Below the pieces are notes generated by a model. It was not told the origin of the DNA. It did not search any database and saw only the letters and a list, made by a program, of their open reading frames with translations. Below, one piece after another: positions 51,505 to 62,700 of a stretch of DNA of 64,000 nucleotides. How positions within the stretch are numbered: position 1 is the stretch's first letter; each line of letters begins with the position of its first letter. The position numbers and the translations under genes were made by a program. The stretch is from positions 4,423,001-4,487,000 of the forward strand of contig NZ_CP157793.1 of the NCBI RefSeq assembly GCF_040110915.1, given 5' to 3'. Source of the DNA: Stappia sp. (GTDB lineage Bacteria > Pseudomonadota > Alphaproteobacteria > Rhizobiales > Stappiaceae).

Positions 51505-51714
51505 GTGTGAAATCCCTTGCCTGTGGCGGTGCGCGAACGCACGTCGCGAACACCCTAACGGGTGTGCCCCCGTGGCGACAACCGTTCACGGCGCCCCTGT
51601 GGTCCCGGACCGAACAGAGCGGGGGAGGGCGCGTCTCGGTTGCGCGAAGCGGGCCTTTCCAGCGCGGTCTGGTTGTTCTACGCTCGCCGGCGAGACGCCA
51701 CAGCGGGAGCGCGA

Positions 51715-52197
51715 ATGACGACGGCGGGGAACGAGGGCGCGAGCGACCCAAATCCGGTGCGGGGCACGCACCACGGGGCGCGGTTCCATGGCCGGACCGT
51801 GATCGTCGACGGTGGCGCTTTTCGCGACTGCAGCTTCGAATCCTGCCGGATCGTCTATTGCGGCGGTGCCCTGCCGGTTCTCCAGGGGTGTCGCTTCGCG
51901 GACAGCCGCTGGACCTTCTCAGGGGAGGCGGCCAACACGCTGACCATGCTGACCGCGCTGCATCAGGGCGGGTTCGGGGGCGTGGTGGAGCCGACGCTGG
52001 AGGCGATCCGCAGCGGCGCCCTGGCCGCCGGATTGCCCGCCGCGACCGCTGCGCCTGAGGGCGACACCGCCCGGGGCGGATCGCCCGCCCGGGCGCGCAC
52101 CATCGATCTCGGGTTCGGCGTCTTTCCGATCCCGCGCATCGTCCGCCGCCCGCGCTCGGACCGCACACCGCCCGCCGGGCCGACGGGCGACACTTAG
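51715..52197 (+). CDS. Small pentapeptide-like protein, unknown
   Basis: A 160-residue protein, ATG 51715 after GGGAG. Residues about 17-70 read like a short pentapeptide/beta-helix segment (ARFHG RTVIV DGGAF RDCSF ESCRI VYCGG), with four Cys. The C-terminal third is Pro/Arg/Ala-rich and probably disordered. No known family recognised. It is 30 bases upstream of the DUF6916 gene, so both are probably co-transcribed. Confidence 0.6.
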   Translation: MTTAGNEGASDPNPVRGTHHGARFHGRTVIVDGGAFRDCSFESCRIVYCGGALPVLQGCRFADSRWTFSGEAANTLTMLTALHQGGFGGVVEPTLEAIRSGALAAGLPAATAAPEGDTARGGSPARARTIDLGFGVFPIPRIVRRPRSDRTPPAGPTGDT

Positions 52198-52227
52198 CCG
52201 TATCAAAACCTCTCGGGAGACTGCCTC

Positions 52228-52530
52228 ATGACGTCCCTCACCGATCTTGCCGCGCTCACCGCCGAGGACTTCTCGGCCCGCATGGCGCAACCGGTGCATG
52301 TCAGCGCCGACGGCGAAACCATGGCGCTGCGGATCACGGACGTCGCGCACAGGGGCCAGTCCGAGCGCCCCGGCGGGGCGTTTTCCGTGGTGTTTCGCGG
52401 TCCGAAGTCGCCGGTGATCGACCAGGCGATCCATCGCGTCGAGTTCGACGGCGAGGAGGCGATCGACCTCTTTCTCGTCCCCATCGGGGAGGATGCACAG
52501 GGCGTGCTCTACGAGGCGGTCTTCGCCTGA
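52228..52530 (+). CDS. DUF6916-like small protein
   Basis: A 100-residue protein with a start TDLAALTAEDFSARMAQPVHV and a FSVVFRGPKSPVIDQAIHRVE core. DUF6916-type proteins are often found beside MdpB-like tail-collar proteins. Its strands alternate with polar turns, as in a small beta-barrel. No enzyme motif. Its function is unknown. Confidence 0.75.
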   Translation: MTSLTDLAALTAEDFSARMAQPVHVSADGETMALRITDVAHRGQSERPGGAFSVVFRGPKSPVIDQAIHRVEFDGEEAIDLFLVPIGEDAQGVLYEAVFA

Positions 52531-52867
52531 GGCCTGGTTGTCCCGGCCGAGCGATTTGTCAGCGGCTTCGCGCCCGTCGGGTTGGGTCTCTGCCGGCTTC
52601 GGAAGACGCAGCCCGCTGGCGGCGCCGATTGTCGAGCGCCCTGCGCGAGCGTGGGGAGGGGGCGTCCGATTTCGCCGTGTGACGCGCAGGCGCGCTGTCG
52701 TCCGGCTGCGGGGTGCGGGGCCCAGGCTGCGGATCGACCTGCATCTGCCTCGATCGGTCGGCCCAGGGATCGGTCAACTCCCGAGAATCGACGAGCCCCC
52801 GAGGATCGGCCAGCCCGGATCAACGCCGGATAGAGAAGAGAGGAGGCGGGTCGCGCCGGCAATCCGT
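52531..52867. other. Intergenic region between convergent genes
   Basis: About 340 GC-rich bases between the convergent DUF6916 and acetyltransferase genes. Open frames here lack ribosome-binding sites. I see no strong terminator or repeat. Confidence 0.5.
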
Positions 52868-53410
52868 TCAGGCCGGGTCCCAGCGCATGAGGTGATAGAC
52901 GCCCTTGTCCTCGCGCTTGGTGAAGCCGAGGCGGGAATAGAGCCGCATGGCGGGGTTGTTGTACTCCACGTGAATGCCGACGCCGAGGCCGTCCGCCCGA
53001 GCGAGCGCCATCACGTCTTCCATCATCGCCCGGCCGAGGCCGTTCCCGCGCGCGTCCGGCAAGAGCGCGATGTCGATGACCCGGATTTCCGAGGGCCAGC
53101 GTTCCAGATAGAGCCGCCCGACGGAGGTGCCCGCCTGTTCCACGACGAGCCAGTCGGCATCCGGATAATGCTGCATGTAATGGGCATGCTGCGCGTGGAA
53201 CTGCATGTCGAGAAAGGCGGTTTTCTCGTCGGCACTCCAGGGCAGCGGCGCGACTTCCTCCGCCCGGGTCGACGCATAGAGCGCGGCGAGGAACGGCAGG
53301 TCGCTTTCCGCGATGCGGCGAAGCACGAGCCCCCGCCGCTTGGCGCGGGGAAGCGTCGGGATCGGCCGATCTGCGGCCGCCGGAATGGCGGCCGCGGCAG
53401 GCATCGTCAT
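52868..53410 (-). CDS. GNAT-family N-acetyltransferase
   Basis: A 180-residue acetyltransferase. The acetyl-CoA motif A is DIALLPDARGNGLGRAMM (R-G-x-G-L/A), then VEYNNPAMRLYSRLGF for motif B. The N-terminal 30 residues are an extension rich in Ala and Pro. ATG 53410 lies one base after the stop of the beta-propeller gene, so it belongs to the collar/lectin operon. It could acetylate a surface protein or small molecule; the target is unknown. Confidence 0.88.
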   Translation of the reverse strand: MTMPAAAAIPAAADRPIPTLPRAKRRGLVLRRIAESDLPFLAALYASTRAEEVAPLPWSADEKTAFLDMQFHAQHAHYMQHYPDADWLVVEQAGTSVGRLYLERWPSEIRVIDIALLPDARGNGLGRAMMEDVMALARADGLGVGIHVEYNNPAMRLYSRLGFTKREDKGVYHLMRWDPA

Positions 53411-53411
53411 G

Positions 53412-54701
53412 TCAGCCGGTTCCCGGTGGCGTCAGATCCCGCACGACACCATAGGTGAAGATCTGCGTCTGCGCGGGCGTCAGTGTCGTGAAGGACGCGT
53501 CCCAGGAGGTCGAGTCCAGCGTGAACTGCGACAGGATGTGCAGGCTGTCGTCGGTGCCGTCGCCCTGGAAGTAGGTCAGCCGCCCGTCTGAATTGTAGTC
53601 CATCCCCATTTCGCCGAAGCCCGGCGCGATCCCGATCTTGCGCCAGCTGCTCCACTGCTGGAACACGGCATCCACCTGCATGTTGGCGTGCAGGCCCTTG
53701 TTCTGGTCGATCGCCATCAGCAGGATGTGGCCGTCGCCATCGACCGCGGCGGTGACGGCCACGAGGTCGGTGTCGACCATGCCGGGGCGGACCCAGCGCG
53801 ACCAATGGGCCGATCCGGGCTGGACCTGCCGGATCTGCGCGACCTGATTGTGGTTGCACACCATGAAGATGTTGAGCATGCCCTCCAGATCGACCATCGC
53901 GGTCGGCTGCGACAGGGCTGGGCCGCTCGCCGGCGTGTCGATCCGCGTCCAGTCGGTCCACTGGCCCGGCGTCAGGGTCGTGCCGCCCTTCATCTGGGTG
54001 ACGTAGACCGACCGCGCCGTCTCTTCCTGGCCGGTTCCGATCAGCACGATGCGCCCGTCGGCGTTGTTGGCGAGGGTGAGCCGCGAGATCGCCGCGCCGG
54101 GCAACTGGATCCAGTCGCCGAAGGGCTGGTCGGGCGGTTCCGCCACCTTGACGTGGACGGTGATCGGCTCGGAGGCCCCGGGCGGGGTGATCTCCTCGGT
54201 CTGGTCGACGATCTTGTCCGGATTTTCGAAGATCCACCAGACGTTGCCGGTGCTGCCGTCGACGCCGAAGATCGAGATGCGCCCGTCCGCGTCGCGTCCC
54301 ATGACGAGTTGCACCAGACCGTCGACCCCGGGCGGCAGACCGAGATCGATGGCCATGTTCCAGCGTTGCCCGCCGCCGGGCCCCTGCGGGGCCTCGTCGA
54401 TGTAGTGCACCGTCGGCGTGTCCCGCGTCTGCGCGGCCAGCGCGACGCGACCGTCCGTCGTGACGCCCGTGCCGAGCACGAGATAGGCGGTGTCGGAGAT
54501 GGCCGTCCAGCTCCCCGCCCACGGTCCGTTCGGCGCATCCTGGCAGACGTAGGACACTGCGTTGTCGTTGCCCACGTCGATGCCCACGACCATCAGCCGC
54601 GACAGTTCGGCGAAGGGAGTGAGGCCCGGATCGCTGCCGCCTGGAAGGAAGGCGTCGTCCTCGAGCGCGCGGTCTGTGTTTTCAATCGGTGCGTCCGTCA
54701 T
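53412..54701 (-). CDS. Beta-propeller lectin-like protein (PLL/tachylectin-like)
   Basis: A 429-residue protein, ATG 54701 after AAGGGAG. Five to seven blades repeat a pattern such as GRISIFGVDG-NVWWIFENP, GRIVLIGTGQ and GHILLMAIDQNKGLHANMQ; the DGR-I-x-x-F plus W-x-x-W spacing is that of PLL-type fucose/galactose lectins. No signal peptide is visible, so export, if any, is by another route. It lies between the collar proteins and the acetyltransferase in one operon. Sugar binding is inferred only. Confidence 0.78.
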   Translation of the reverse strand: MTDAPIENTDRALEDDAFLPGGSDPGLTPFAELSRLMVVGIDVGNDNAVSYVCQDAPNGPWAGSWTAISDTAYLVLGTGVTTDGRVALAAQTRDTPTVHYIDEAPQGPGGGQRWNMAIDLGLPPGVDGLVQLVMGRDADGRISIFGVDGSTGNVWWIFENPDKIVDQTEEITPPGASEPITVHVKVAEPPDQPFGDWIQLPGAAISRLTLANNADGRIVLIGTGQEETARSVYVTQMKGGTTLTPGQWTDWTRIDTPASGPALSQPTAMVDLEGMLNIFMVCNHNQVAQIRQVQPGSAHWSRWVRPGMVDTDLVAVTAAVDGDGHILLMAIDQNKGLHANMQVDAVFQQWSSWRKIGIAPGFGEMGMDYNSDGRLTYFQGDGTDDSLHILSQFTLDSTSWDASFTTLTPAQTQIFTYGVVRDLTPPGTG

Positions 54702-54747
54702 GGCGTCGCTCCCTTGACTGTGAGGTCCCCGTCGAAAGCCGCGTGTC

Positions 54748-55272
54748 TCAGCCGCGCGACGGATAAAGCCCTTGCAGCGCGATGATGAAATTCATCGTCA
54801 GATAGGGCTGCATGTTGTTGTGCGCGTTGGTTGCGCCGGCGCCCGGCAGCGCTTCGAAGGCCATGTCGACGTCCGGCGTGCCGCCATGGTACCCGTTCTG
54901 CGTGAGGGGTATCGCATATGCCGTGTTGGTCGTGGGGGTTCCCGTGGTTCCCACTGTATTTCCAGCGGCGCGTAGGGTGTGGTTGTGGTTCGGGAGCTGG
55001 GCTTCGCTGAGCGTCACCGTTTCGGTGCCGCCCCGCTCGCCGAGCCGGCGCGATGTGAGGCCCGGTCCCCGACCCGGGTGCATGGGGGCGCGTCCTTCCA
55101 TGTTGGGAAGCGCCGTGGTCGTGCGCCCGTCGCCGCCGTAGGTGGTGCCGATGAGGGAGAACAGCGCCGTGTTCTGTGCGATCGGCAGAAGCTGACCGTT
55201 GCAGAAGGCCCAGCTGCGCGGGGCGAAATTGCCGGCGAAGATGCGGATTTCCGCGATGAAGGGTTCGGACAT
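54748..55272 (-). CDS. Tail-collar domain protein (MdpB-like), paralogue 1
   Basis: A 174-residue protein of the phage tail collar/microcystin-dependent (MdpB) family, ATG 55272 after GAGGAGG. Conserved start SEPFIAEIRIFAGNFAPRSW-AFCNGQLLPI, collar core YGGDGRTTTALPNMEGRAP and a C-terminal MNFIIALQG end. In the tail-fibre homologues this fold trimerises. It is one of three tandem copies and carries a unique middle loop. No signal peptide. Confidence 0.9.
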   Translation of the reverse strand: MSEPFIAEIRIFAGNFAPRSWAFCNGQLLPIAQNTALFSLIGTTYGGDGRTTTALPNMEGRAPMHPGRGPGLTSRRLGERGGTETVTLSEAQLPNHNHTLRAAGNTVGTTGTPTTNTAYAIPLTQNGYHGGTPDVDMAFEALPGAGATNAHNNMQPYLTMNFIIALQGLYPSRG

Positions 55273-55284
55273 GGCGGCGCCTCC

Positions 55285-55803
55285 TCAGTGTCGGCTCGGA
55301 TAGATGCCGACCAGCGCCATGATGAAATGGACGCAGAGGTAGGGCATCAGGTTGGTGTGCGACCGGCTGCCGCCCGTGTGGGTCACGGAGTCCGAGGACA
55401 TGTTCGTGTCCTGCATCGCCTCGGCATACAAGTCCAAGCCAGAGGTGTCTCCCGTGACCCGACCCTGCGGGCTCGACGTGATGCCGGGAGAGGTGCTCGC
55501 TTGAAGCGGATGGCCGTGGGACGGCATCTGGTTGACGGTGAGCGTCACCTTTTCCGCTCCGCCCTTGGCCCCCAGCCGGCGCTCCGAAAGGCCCGGCCCG
55601 TGGCCGGAGTGAATCGGAATGCGACCGCGCAGGTCGGGCAGGCCGAAGGTGGTGCGCCCGTCGCCGCCGTAGATCGTGCCGAGCAGCGAGAACAGCGCGT
55701 CGTTCTGGCTGACGGCCAGCAACTGGCCGTCGCAGAAGGCCCAGCCGCGCGGGGCGAAATTTCCGGCGAACATGCGGATTTCGCCGACGAAGGGTTCGGA
55801 CAT
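55285..55803 (-). CDS. Tail-collar domain protein (MdpB-like), paralogue 2
   Basis: A 172-residue paralogue with the same start (SEPFVGEIRMFAGNFAPRGW) and collar motif YGGDGRTTFGLPDLRGRIP. The region after residue 90 diverges (VNQMPSHGHPLQAST, then SRSHTNLMPYLCVHF), as expected if the tips recognise different targets. It is 12 bases from paralogue 1. Family certain, role unknown. Confidence 0.9.
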   Translation of the reverse strand: MSEPFVGEIRMFAGNFAPRGWAFCDGQLLAVSQNDALFSLLGTIYGGDGRTTFGLPDLRGRIPIHSGHGPGLSERRLGAKGGAEKVTLTVNQMPSHGHPLQASTSPGITSSPQGRVTGDTSGLDLYAEAMQDTNMSSDSVTHTGGSRSHTNLMPYLCVHFIMALVGIYPSRH

Positions 55804-55852
55804 GTCTTCGGCCCTCCCAAGCCTGACTGAAGAATGGATCGGATCGAAGCGC

Positions 55853-56371
55853 TCAGTTGCGCGAGGGGAAGAGCCCTTGCAGCGCGATGCAGAAATTCAC
55901 GGCGAGATAGGGCTGCATGTTTTCATGCGCCTGTCCGCCGCCGGTGTTGGTGATCGTGCCCGATCGCAGCTGCACCCGCGTGCTCGCACTGTAGTCGACG
56001 TAGCTGTCCAACAAGCTCGCGAGCGTATGGCCGGCGGGTGAAAACTGGTTCCCGGGGTTCGAGTTCGCTTGCAGGTAGTGTGTATGTTCCGGCATTTCGG
56101 GCGTGCTGAGCGTGTGGGTCTCCTCGCCGCTTTTCTGCCCCTCCGCGTGGAACTGCCCGCCGTCGCTGCGCCCGACATGGATCGGCGTGCGCCCGCGCAG
56201 ATCCGGCAGGGCGAAGGTGGTGCGCCCGTCGCCGCCATAGGTCGTGCCCAGAATGGAATAGAGCGACTGGTTCTGGTTGATCGGCAGGATCTGTCCGTCG
56301 CAGAAGCCCCACCCCCGCGGGGCAAAGTTGAACCCCACCATTCGGATCTCGGCAAGGAATGGTTCCGCCAT
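55853..56371 (-). CDS. Tail-collar domain protein (MdpB-like), paralogue 3
   Basis: A 172-residue paralogue, most diverged in its middle, with AEPFLAEIRMVGFNFAPRGW at the start and YGGDGRTTFALPDLRGRTP in the collar. It contains one extra ATHIHVG-like segment (GRTPIHVGRSDGG). It is the first collar gene of the leftward operon, downstream of an AT-rich promoter region. Confidence 0.9.
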   Translation of the reverse strand: MAEPFLAEIRMVGFNFAPRGWGFCDGQILPINQNQSLYSILGTTYGGDGRTTFALPDLRGRTPIHVGRSDGGQFHAEGQKSGEETHTLSTPEMPEHTHYLQANSNPGNQFSPAGHTLASLLDSYVDYSASTRVQLRSGTITNTGGGQAHENMQPYLAVNFCIALQGLFPSRN

Positions 56372-56735
56372 GCTTTTCAGTCTCCCCCGGTTCTCGAAAG
56401 ATGAACGTGCGTGTTCTGGTTTCTCGCTTCTGAAAGCAGGTCCGGCTCAAGTAAATCGACGATGAACATTGTAAATTTTCTCATCACACAATGCTCGTGT
56501 CAATTGAAAACCCGAAATTGGCGCGCTTTGCGAGCATGAACTCCCCCGCCTCGGGTGTCGTGCCTCCTGTCAGTGTTGACATCGCCGGTTGCACCCGGTT
56601 TGACGCCATGGCTGCCCCACTCACGGCGTCTGCCGCCGGACGGTTCCGCCATCCAACCGAGGCGTCGGCCCACGGTCTGGATGGCGCATCCGGATGCCGG
56701 GGCAGGGTCTGACCGACGACGTTTGACCTCCTGGT
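56372..56735. other. Intergenic region with collar-operon promoter
   Basis: About 365 bases between the giant repeat protein stop and the collar operon. Bases 56460-56515 are AT-rich (GTAAATTTTCTCATC) and probably hold the promoter of the leftward collar genes. No gene is convincing. Confidence 0.6.
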
Positions 56736-59700
56736 TCATGGCTGGGTACAGGTGGCGGGACCGGGCCCGACTGTGCCACCCAATCCAGCCTGGACGTTGA
56801 TCGTCGACGCGCCGCCGGTAACCGTGTTCCGGCCCGCGAGGAAGGTTTGGATCGCCGCCGTATTATCCGCAGGGCCCGTGTAGCCGGCAAGCTCCAGATC
56901 GAAGCCAAAGAGCGCCGATACAGTGATGCTATGTGCTGCACCGGTGACGTCGATGTTGCCGACGATGTCCACGCAAGCCGTTGCGGAAACGCCTCCCCCA
57001 ACCGCGATGCCGATATTGGGATCTGTGCCCTGGAACGTATTGTTGCTGATCGTGATCTGGAGGTCTGGGGCACCCGTGCTGGCATTGAGGAGGGCTCTGA
57101 TTCCGGCGCCGGCGTCATTGGTGTCGATCGTGTTGTTGTCGATCAGACCGACCGTCGTGCCGGAAAAGCCCGAGCTACGCTCAACCAGGATGGCGGCGTC
57201 GCCGGAGGTACTGGCCTGGATGAGGGAGTTCTGCACCGTGAAGGACCCGTCGAGGTCGCTGCTCAAGACCGCTTGGCCGCTGCCTCCGGTATGCGCGATC
57301 TCCAGCCCGTCGATCACGCTGCCGTCGGCCACCGTAACCGTCGTCGTGCCGCTGGAGGTCAGCACCGGGGCGCCGGAGCCGGTGTTCGGATTGGTGATCG
57401 TCGTGCCGCCGGTGATCCCGGTGAGCTGAACGTTCGCCGGCGCGCCGCCGCCGAAGGAGAACGAGTCCTGGGTGTGGAAGCTCAGCAGCGATTGATCGGC
57501 TTCCAAAGTGAACGCAACGGAGCCGAGATTGATCGTGTCTTGCCCGCCAGTTGGATCGTTCAGCAGCACGATGTAGGTGGGAGTATCGACACCGGTCAGC
57601 CCATCTGCGGTCGAAATCAGACCCGCATTCGCCGCCGAAGATCCGTCGCCGGCGCCCGTCGCGGATGCCGCCACCCAGAACACGGTTCCTCCACCGCCGC
57701 CACCGCTGAGGCCGGACGTGTCGCTGCCGCCGAAACCGACATCCAGGAAATTGTAATCGCCGGTCGACGACAGGCCGGTGATCACGATGGGGTTGTCGGC
57801 CCCGACGCCGGCGGTATCGATGGTGCTCTCGGTGCCGGGATTGGTGCCCGAGCCATCGCCATACCGGAAGGTGACGCCATCGGCGATATTGGCGTTGGTG
57901 AGATCGATGCCGGTCTCGACGTCCTGGATCGTGCCGGAGCCGGTCGTGACCACATCCTGGCCGTTGTCGTAGTCGGTGAGATCCATGCCGGTGGAGCCGG
58001 CGGTGCTCGTACCGGTGATGTCCAGCGTGGCGAAGGTGATCTGCGCGTCGACCGTGCCGCCGGACAGATCGACGCCGGTCGTCGCGCCCAGACCGGTGAT
58101 GTCCACATCGCCGAAGGCGATCGCGCCGTTGCTGCCGGCGACGTCGATGCCGATGCCGGTCGGACTGGCGATCGTGGTCGCGCCGAAGGTCACCGTGCCG
58201 GAGTTGGCGTTGAGATCGATGGCGTCGCCCGTCGCATCGGTCACGCTTGTCGTGCCGAACTGGACCGTCGCGGCGTTGCTCGCAAGCGCGATGCCGGTGC
58301 CGCCGCCGGAGGTTCCGGCAATCGTCACCGTGCCGCCATCGACCGTGCCGCCCGACACGTTCGTCAGGCTCACCGCGTCGCCGGAGATCGTGCCCGTCCC
58401 CGTCAGCGAGGCGAAGGTGACGGTGCTGCCCACGGCGACGCCGTTCATCACCAGCAGCCGGCCGGTGCCGGTGGAGGCGATGCTGTTGCCCCCGCCGGTG
58501 ACGTTCACCGTGCCGCCTCCGGTCGCCGAAAAGCCCGTGCCGGACGTCGTGTCGATGTCGAGCCCGCCGTTCGTGAAGCTCACGGTGCCGGCATTGTTGG
58601 CAAGGGTGACGGCGTTGCCCGTGCCGGTGTTGATGATCTTGCTGGTGCCGGAGAAAGTGGTCGTGCCGCCGGTGTTGGTCTGCACGCTCACCGTCGCGCC
58701 GCTGCCCGACAGGTTGAGATCGTCCTGGAAATCGATGCCGCCGCCGCTGTTGCCCGACACGTCGATGCCGCCGCTGGCGCCCGATCCGGTGATGGCGCCG
58801 GTGAGCGCCACCGTGCCGGCCGTGCGGCCCGTGATCTCGACGATGTCGCCGGCCGTGGTCTTGCTGACCGCCGCGGCGATGGTGACAGGGCCCGAGCCGC
58901 CATTGATGTCCACGCCGATGCCGGCCGGATCGTCGGTCGCGCCGATGGTGCCGCCGTTGATCGTCACGGCGTTGACGGCATTGGTGATGTCGATGCCGTC
59001 GCCGGTCGTGCCGTCGATGTCGACCGTTCCGAAGGTCACCGCGCCATTCGCGCCGCTGAGAGCGATGCCGTCCTCCGCCGTGTTGTTGATCGTGGCGGAG
59101 GCGAAGTTGAACGTCGACGACGAGAAGCCGGAAATCGTGATGCCGTCGCCGAAAACGGCGGTCCCGGCAATGCTCACCGCACCGCCACTGAAGGTGCCGC
59201 CGTCGACATCGAACAGGCTGATGGCATCCCCGCCGGTCACCGTTCCCGGGGCCGTCAGCGTGTCGAAGGAAACGCCGGTGCCGCCGATCCCGATCTGGTC
59301 CATCCGCAGGATCCGGCCCGTCTGCGTGGTGATCGATTCGGTCCCGGCATTGGCGACATTGAGCGTCAGCGTGCCGGTGCTGCCGTCGGCGACGAAGCCG
59401 GTGCCCGAGGTCGTCGTGATCTCGAGGCCATTGGTGAAATTCACCGTGGTCGTCACGCCCGCGCCCCCGACGATGTCGACACCGTCGCCGGCCGTGCCGG
59501 CACCACTCGCGTTGTCGATGGTCGTCGTGCCGAAGGAATAGGTGCCGGTCGAGTTGGTGATCCGCAGGCCCGCGCCGCCCGAATTCGTGACGGTCAGATT
59601 GGCGATGTCGAGCCCAGTTGCGCCGGCCCCGCCGAGTGCGTCCCCGCCGGTGATGAACACGCCAGAGCCGCTCGCGTTGGAGGAGGTAACCGTTTCCAGA

Positions 59701-62700
59701 TCGATGCTGATCTGCGTCGGATTGATGAAGAGTGCCGTGCCGTTGTTGGAGGTGATCTGGTTGTTGCTGGCGGGGTCGTTGATCGTGACGCTGCCGGAAT
59801 CGGTGGCGCGGAAGCCGAAGGCGCCCGTCCCGTTCACGGTGATGTCGACGCCGTTGAACGTGTAGGCGCCGGTGTTCGCCCCGCCGGCGCTGGTCCCGAG
59901 ATCGACGCCGCTTGCGTTCGCGCCGGCGGCGTCATTCAAGATGGTCGTTCGGTCGTTGAACGTCACGTTGCCGGCGGAGTTGGTGACGGCGATTCCGGTG
60001 GTCGCCGCGTCGGCGATGGTGGTGGTTCCGGCAACCGTGATCGTGCGGCCGGTTGCGTCGAAACTGTCGACGAGGAAGGCCTCGTCAAGATTGGTGAGCG
60101 CCAGGCTGGCGAAGTCCACGTCGATGTCGTTCGCGGCGGCTGTGATGTTGCCGATCGAGAGGCCGGTGTCGGTCTGGTTGGTCGCATTGCCGATCGTCAC
60201 GGCACCAAAGTCGATGTCGACGCCGGTCGCCGAGAGCGTGTCGATGGAAACACCGTCGCCGGTGGCGGCGACCTGGCCGACGGTGGTGTTGATGTTGACC
60301 GCCCCGAAGCCGATTGTCTGCGTCGCCTCGCTCAGATTGGCGATCTCGATGCCGAATCCGGTGTAATTGTCGAGCGTGGTCGCGCCGGAGACCGTGAACG
60401 AGGACGTCGTCCCGAGATTGTTCAGCAGGACGCCGGTGCCGGTCGTGCCGCCGCCGTTGCCGGTGATCGAGGTCAGCGCGAAGGCATTGGCCGTCACGCC
60501 GGACAGACCGAGCGCCGTGCCGCCCGACACATCGATGTCGCCCGACGTCGCCTGGACGGACAGGCCGCCGCCCGTCGCCGAAAGGCCCGCGCCGTCGGTC
60601 GTGGTGATATCCACATCGGCAAGGTTGATCGTGCCGCCGCTGCCCGCGAGCGCGACGGCCGTATCGCCGCCGCCATCGCCATAGCCGGTGATCGACACAT
60701 TGCCGAAGGTCACCGTGCCGCCGGTCTGGCCGGTAACCTCGATGACGCTGTCGCCGGTCGCCGTTGCCGAACTCACCGTGCCGAACTGGATCGTGCCGGC
60801 GCTCTGTCCGGCGATGTCGATCACCTTCTCCGTGTTGCCGCTCGCACTGAGGGCCGAATTGACCGTCACGTCCCGACCGCCGGCCCCGATGGCGACGACG
60901 GTGCCGGTCGTGCCGTCGATGTCGGACGCCGCGTCGACGCTGATCGCAGCCGTCGAGGCCGTGCCCGCGTCGACGCTGAGCGCCGTTCCGGCATTGCTGC
61001 CGATGAGGTCCACGTCCGTGAGGGTGATGGCCGCGTTGTTGTCGTCGAGCGCCACGCCAATGGCGCCGGCGCCGATGCCGCCGATCTCCAGATTGTCGAG
61101 GGTGACCGTATGGGCGGCGTTGGTGATGCCGGAGACCAGGATCGCCGCCTCGCCGGTCGTCAGGCCGGCGGCATTGAAGGTGGTGTTCGCGATGGTGTTG
61201 TCGCCGGCGGCCGCGATGATCGAGGTCGCCCCGGCGTTGCCGTTGGACGCCGTCACGACGTTCTGGGTGACGGAGCCCCCGGTCGTGCCGAAATCGCCCT
61301 CGATGTTGGCTGGCTTGATGCTGCCGAAGGACACCGAGTTGCCGTCGGCGAAGCCGTCGAGCGACTGCCCCTCCTGAAGCGTGAACCCGTCCGCGCCGCC
61401 GCCGCTCACGTCGATCGTGCCGGCGGCCGTATGCGCCACGAAGACGAAGGTCTGCCCTGTGTTGGTCAGGCCTTCCGCCTCCGTCACCGTCAGCACCTGA
61501 TCCGCGCTGAGCGCGATGTTGAGATTGTGCACGCCGGCGGCAATGGCTCCGCCGGTTTCGCTGACGAAGAGGACGCTTGTCGGCGAGACGGGGAAATTGG
61601 CGTCGCCGGTGAAGGCGACGTCGCTGAAGTCGAAGCTGGAGGCGTTGAGCGTGCCGCCGCCCGCGTCGACCGTGTAGGCGCCCGCCTGGCCGTTGACCGT
61701 GATGCTGCTCGCTTCGTCCGGGCCGCCGGGCGCGCCGTCGCCGAAGGTGAACTGGACCGCCGCCGTCGGATCGATGACGACGCCGCGATGCAGGTCGGTG
61801 ATCGAACTCGGCGTGTCGCTGGTGCTGTCGGTCGCGCCGACGGTGCCGAGCGTGACCGCCTGGTCGCCGTCGATTCCCCTCAGATCGACGCCGATGGAGT
61901 CCGTGGATGTGTCCGGCCCCGACAGGGCGACGGAGGCGTAGGTGGCCGCGCCCGTCAGCTCTGCGCCGTTAAAGTCGATGCCGACCTGGGTGCCGGCCGC
62001 ACCGATGTCCTGAATGATCGTCGCGCCGAAGCTCGTCGCCGCGTTGGAATTGACGTAGCCGATGCCGCGCGCGCCGGCACCCGTTCCCATGTCGATGGTC
62101 GTCGCGCCGAAGGTCACGGCGCCGGTGTTGCCGTCGAGCGTGATGCCATTGCCGCCCGCATCCGTGACGGTGGTCGTCCCGGAGAAGGTGACGCTGGCAT
62201 CATTGCCGCGCAGCACGAGGCCGTCGCCGGTCGCCCCGTTCACGTCGGTCGTGCCGGTGACCGTGAAGCTGCCGGAGATATCCTCGAGCAGCACGCCGGT
62301 CGTGCCGCCGTTCGCCGTGATGCTGGTCAGCGTCACATCGGCGGTGAAGGGGTCGAACAGCACGCCCGCGGCCGCCGTGGAATTGACGGTGCCCGACGTG
62401 GTCGCGAGGCGGAAGCCGCTGCCGGCCCCGGCGTTGAACGCGCCGGACCCCGTCACGTCGAGGCCGGTGCCGGCGGAGGTCACGTCCAGCGCGCCGAAGG
62501 CCAGATCGCCGGAGACATTGGCGAGCACGAGGCCGGCGCCCGCGACCGTGCCGCCCTGGCCGATGGCAAGATCGCCGCCCGTCACCGTGTCGCCGGTGAA
62601 GTTCGCATCGCCGCCGCCGGTCAACCCGCCGTCGGCGTCGAAGGCGACATCGGTCATCGACACGCCCGCGCCGCCGGCGGCGGTGACCGCGTTGCCGTTG

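Noticed and set aside
54748..56371. Prophage tail module
   Set aside because: Three collar proteins sit alone; no tape measure, sheath, baseplate, capsid, lysis or integrase gene is in the window.
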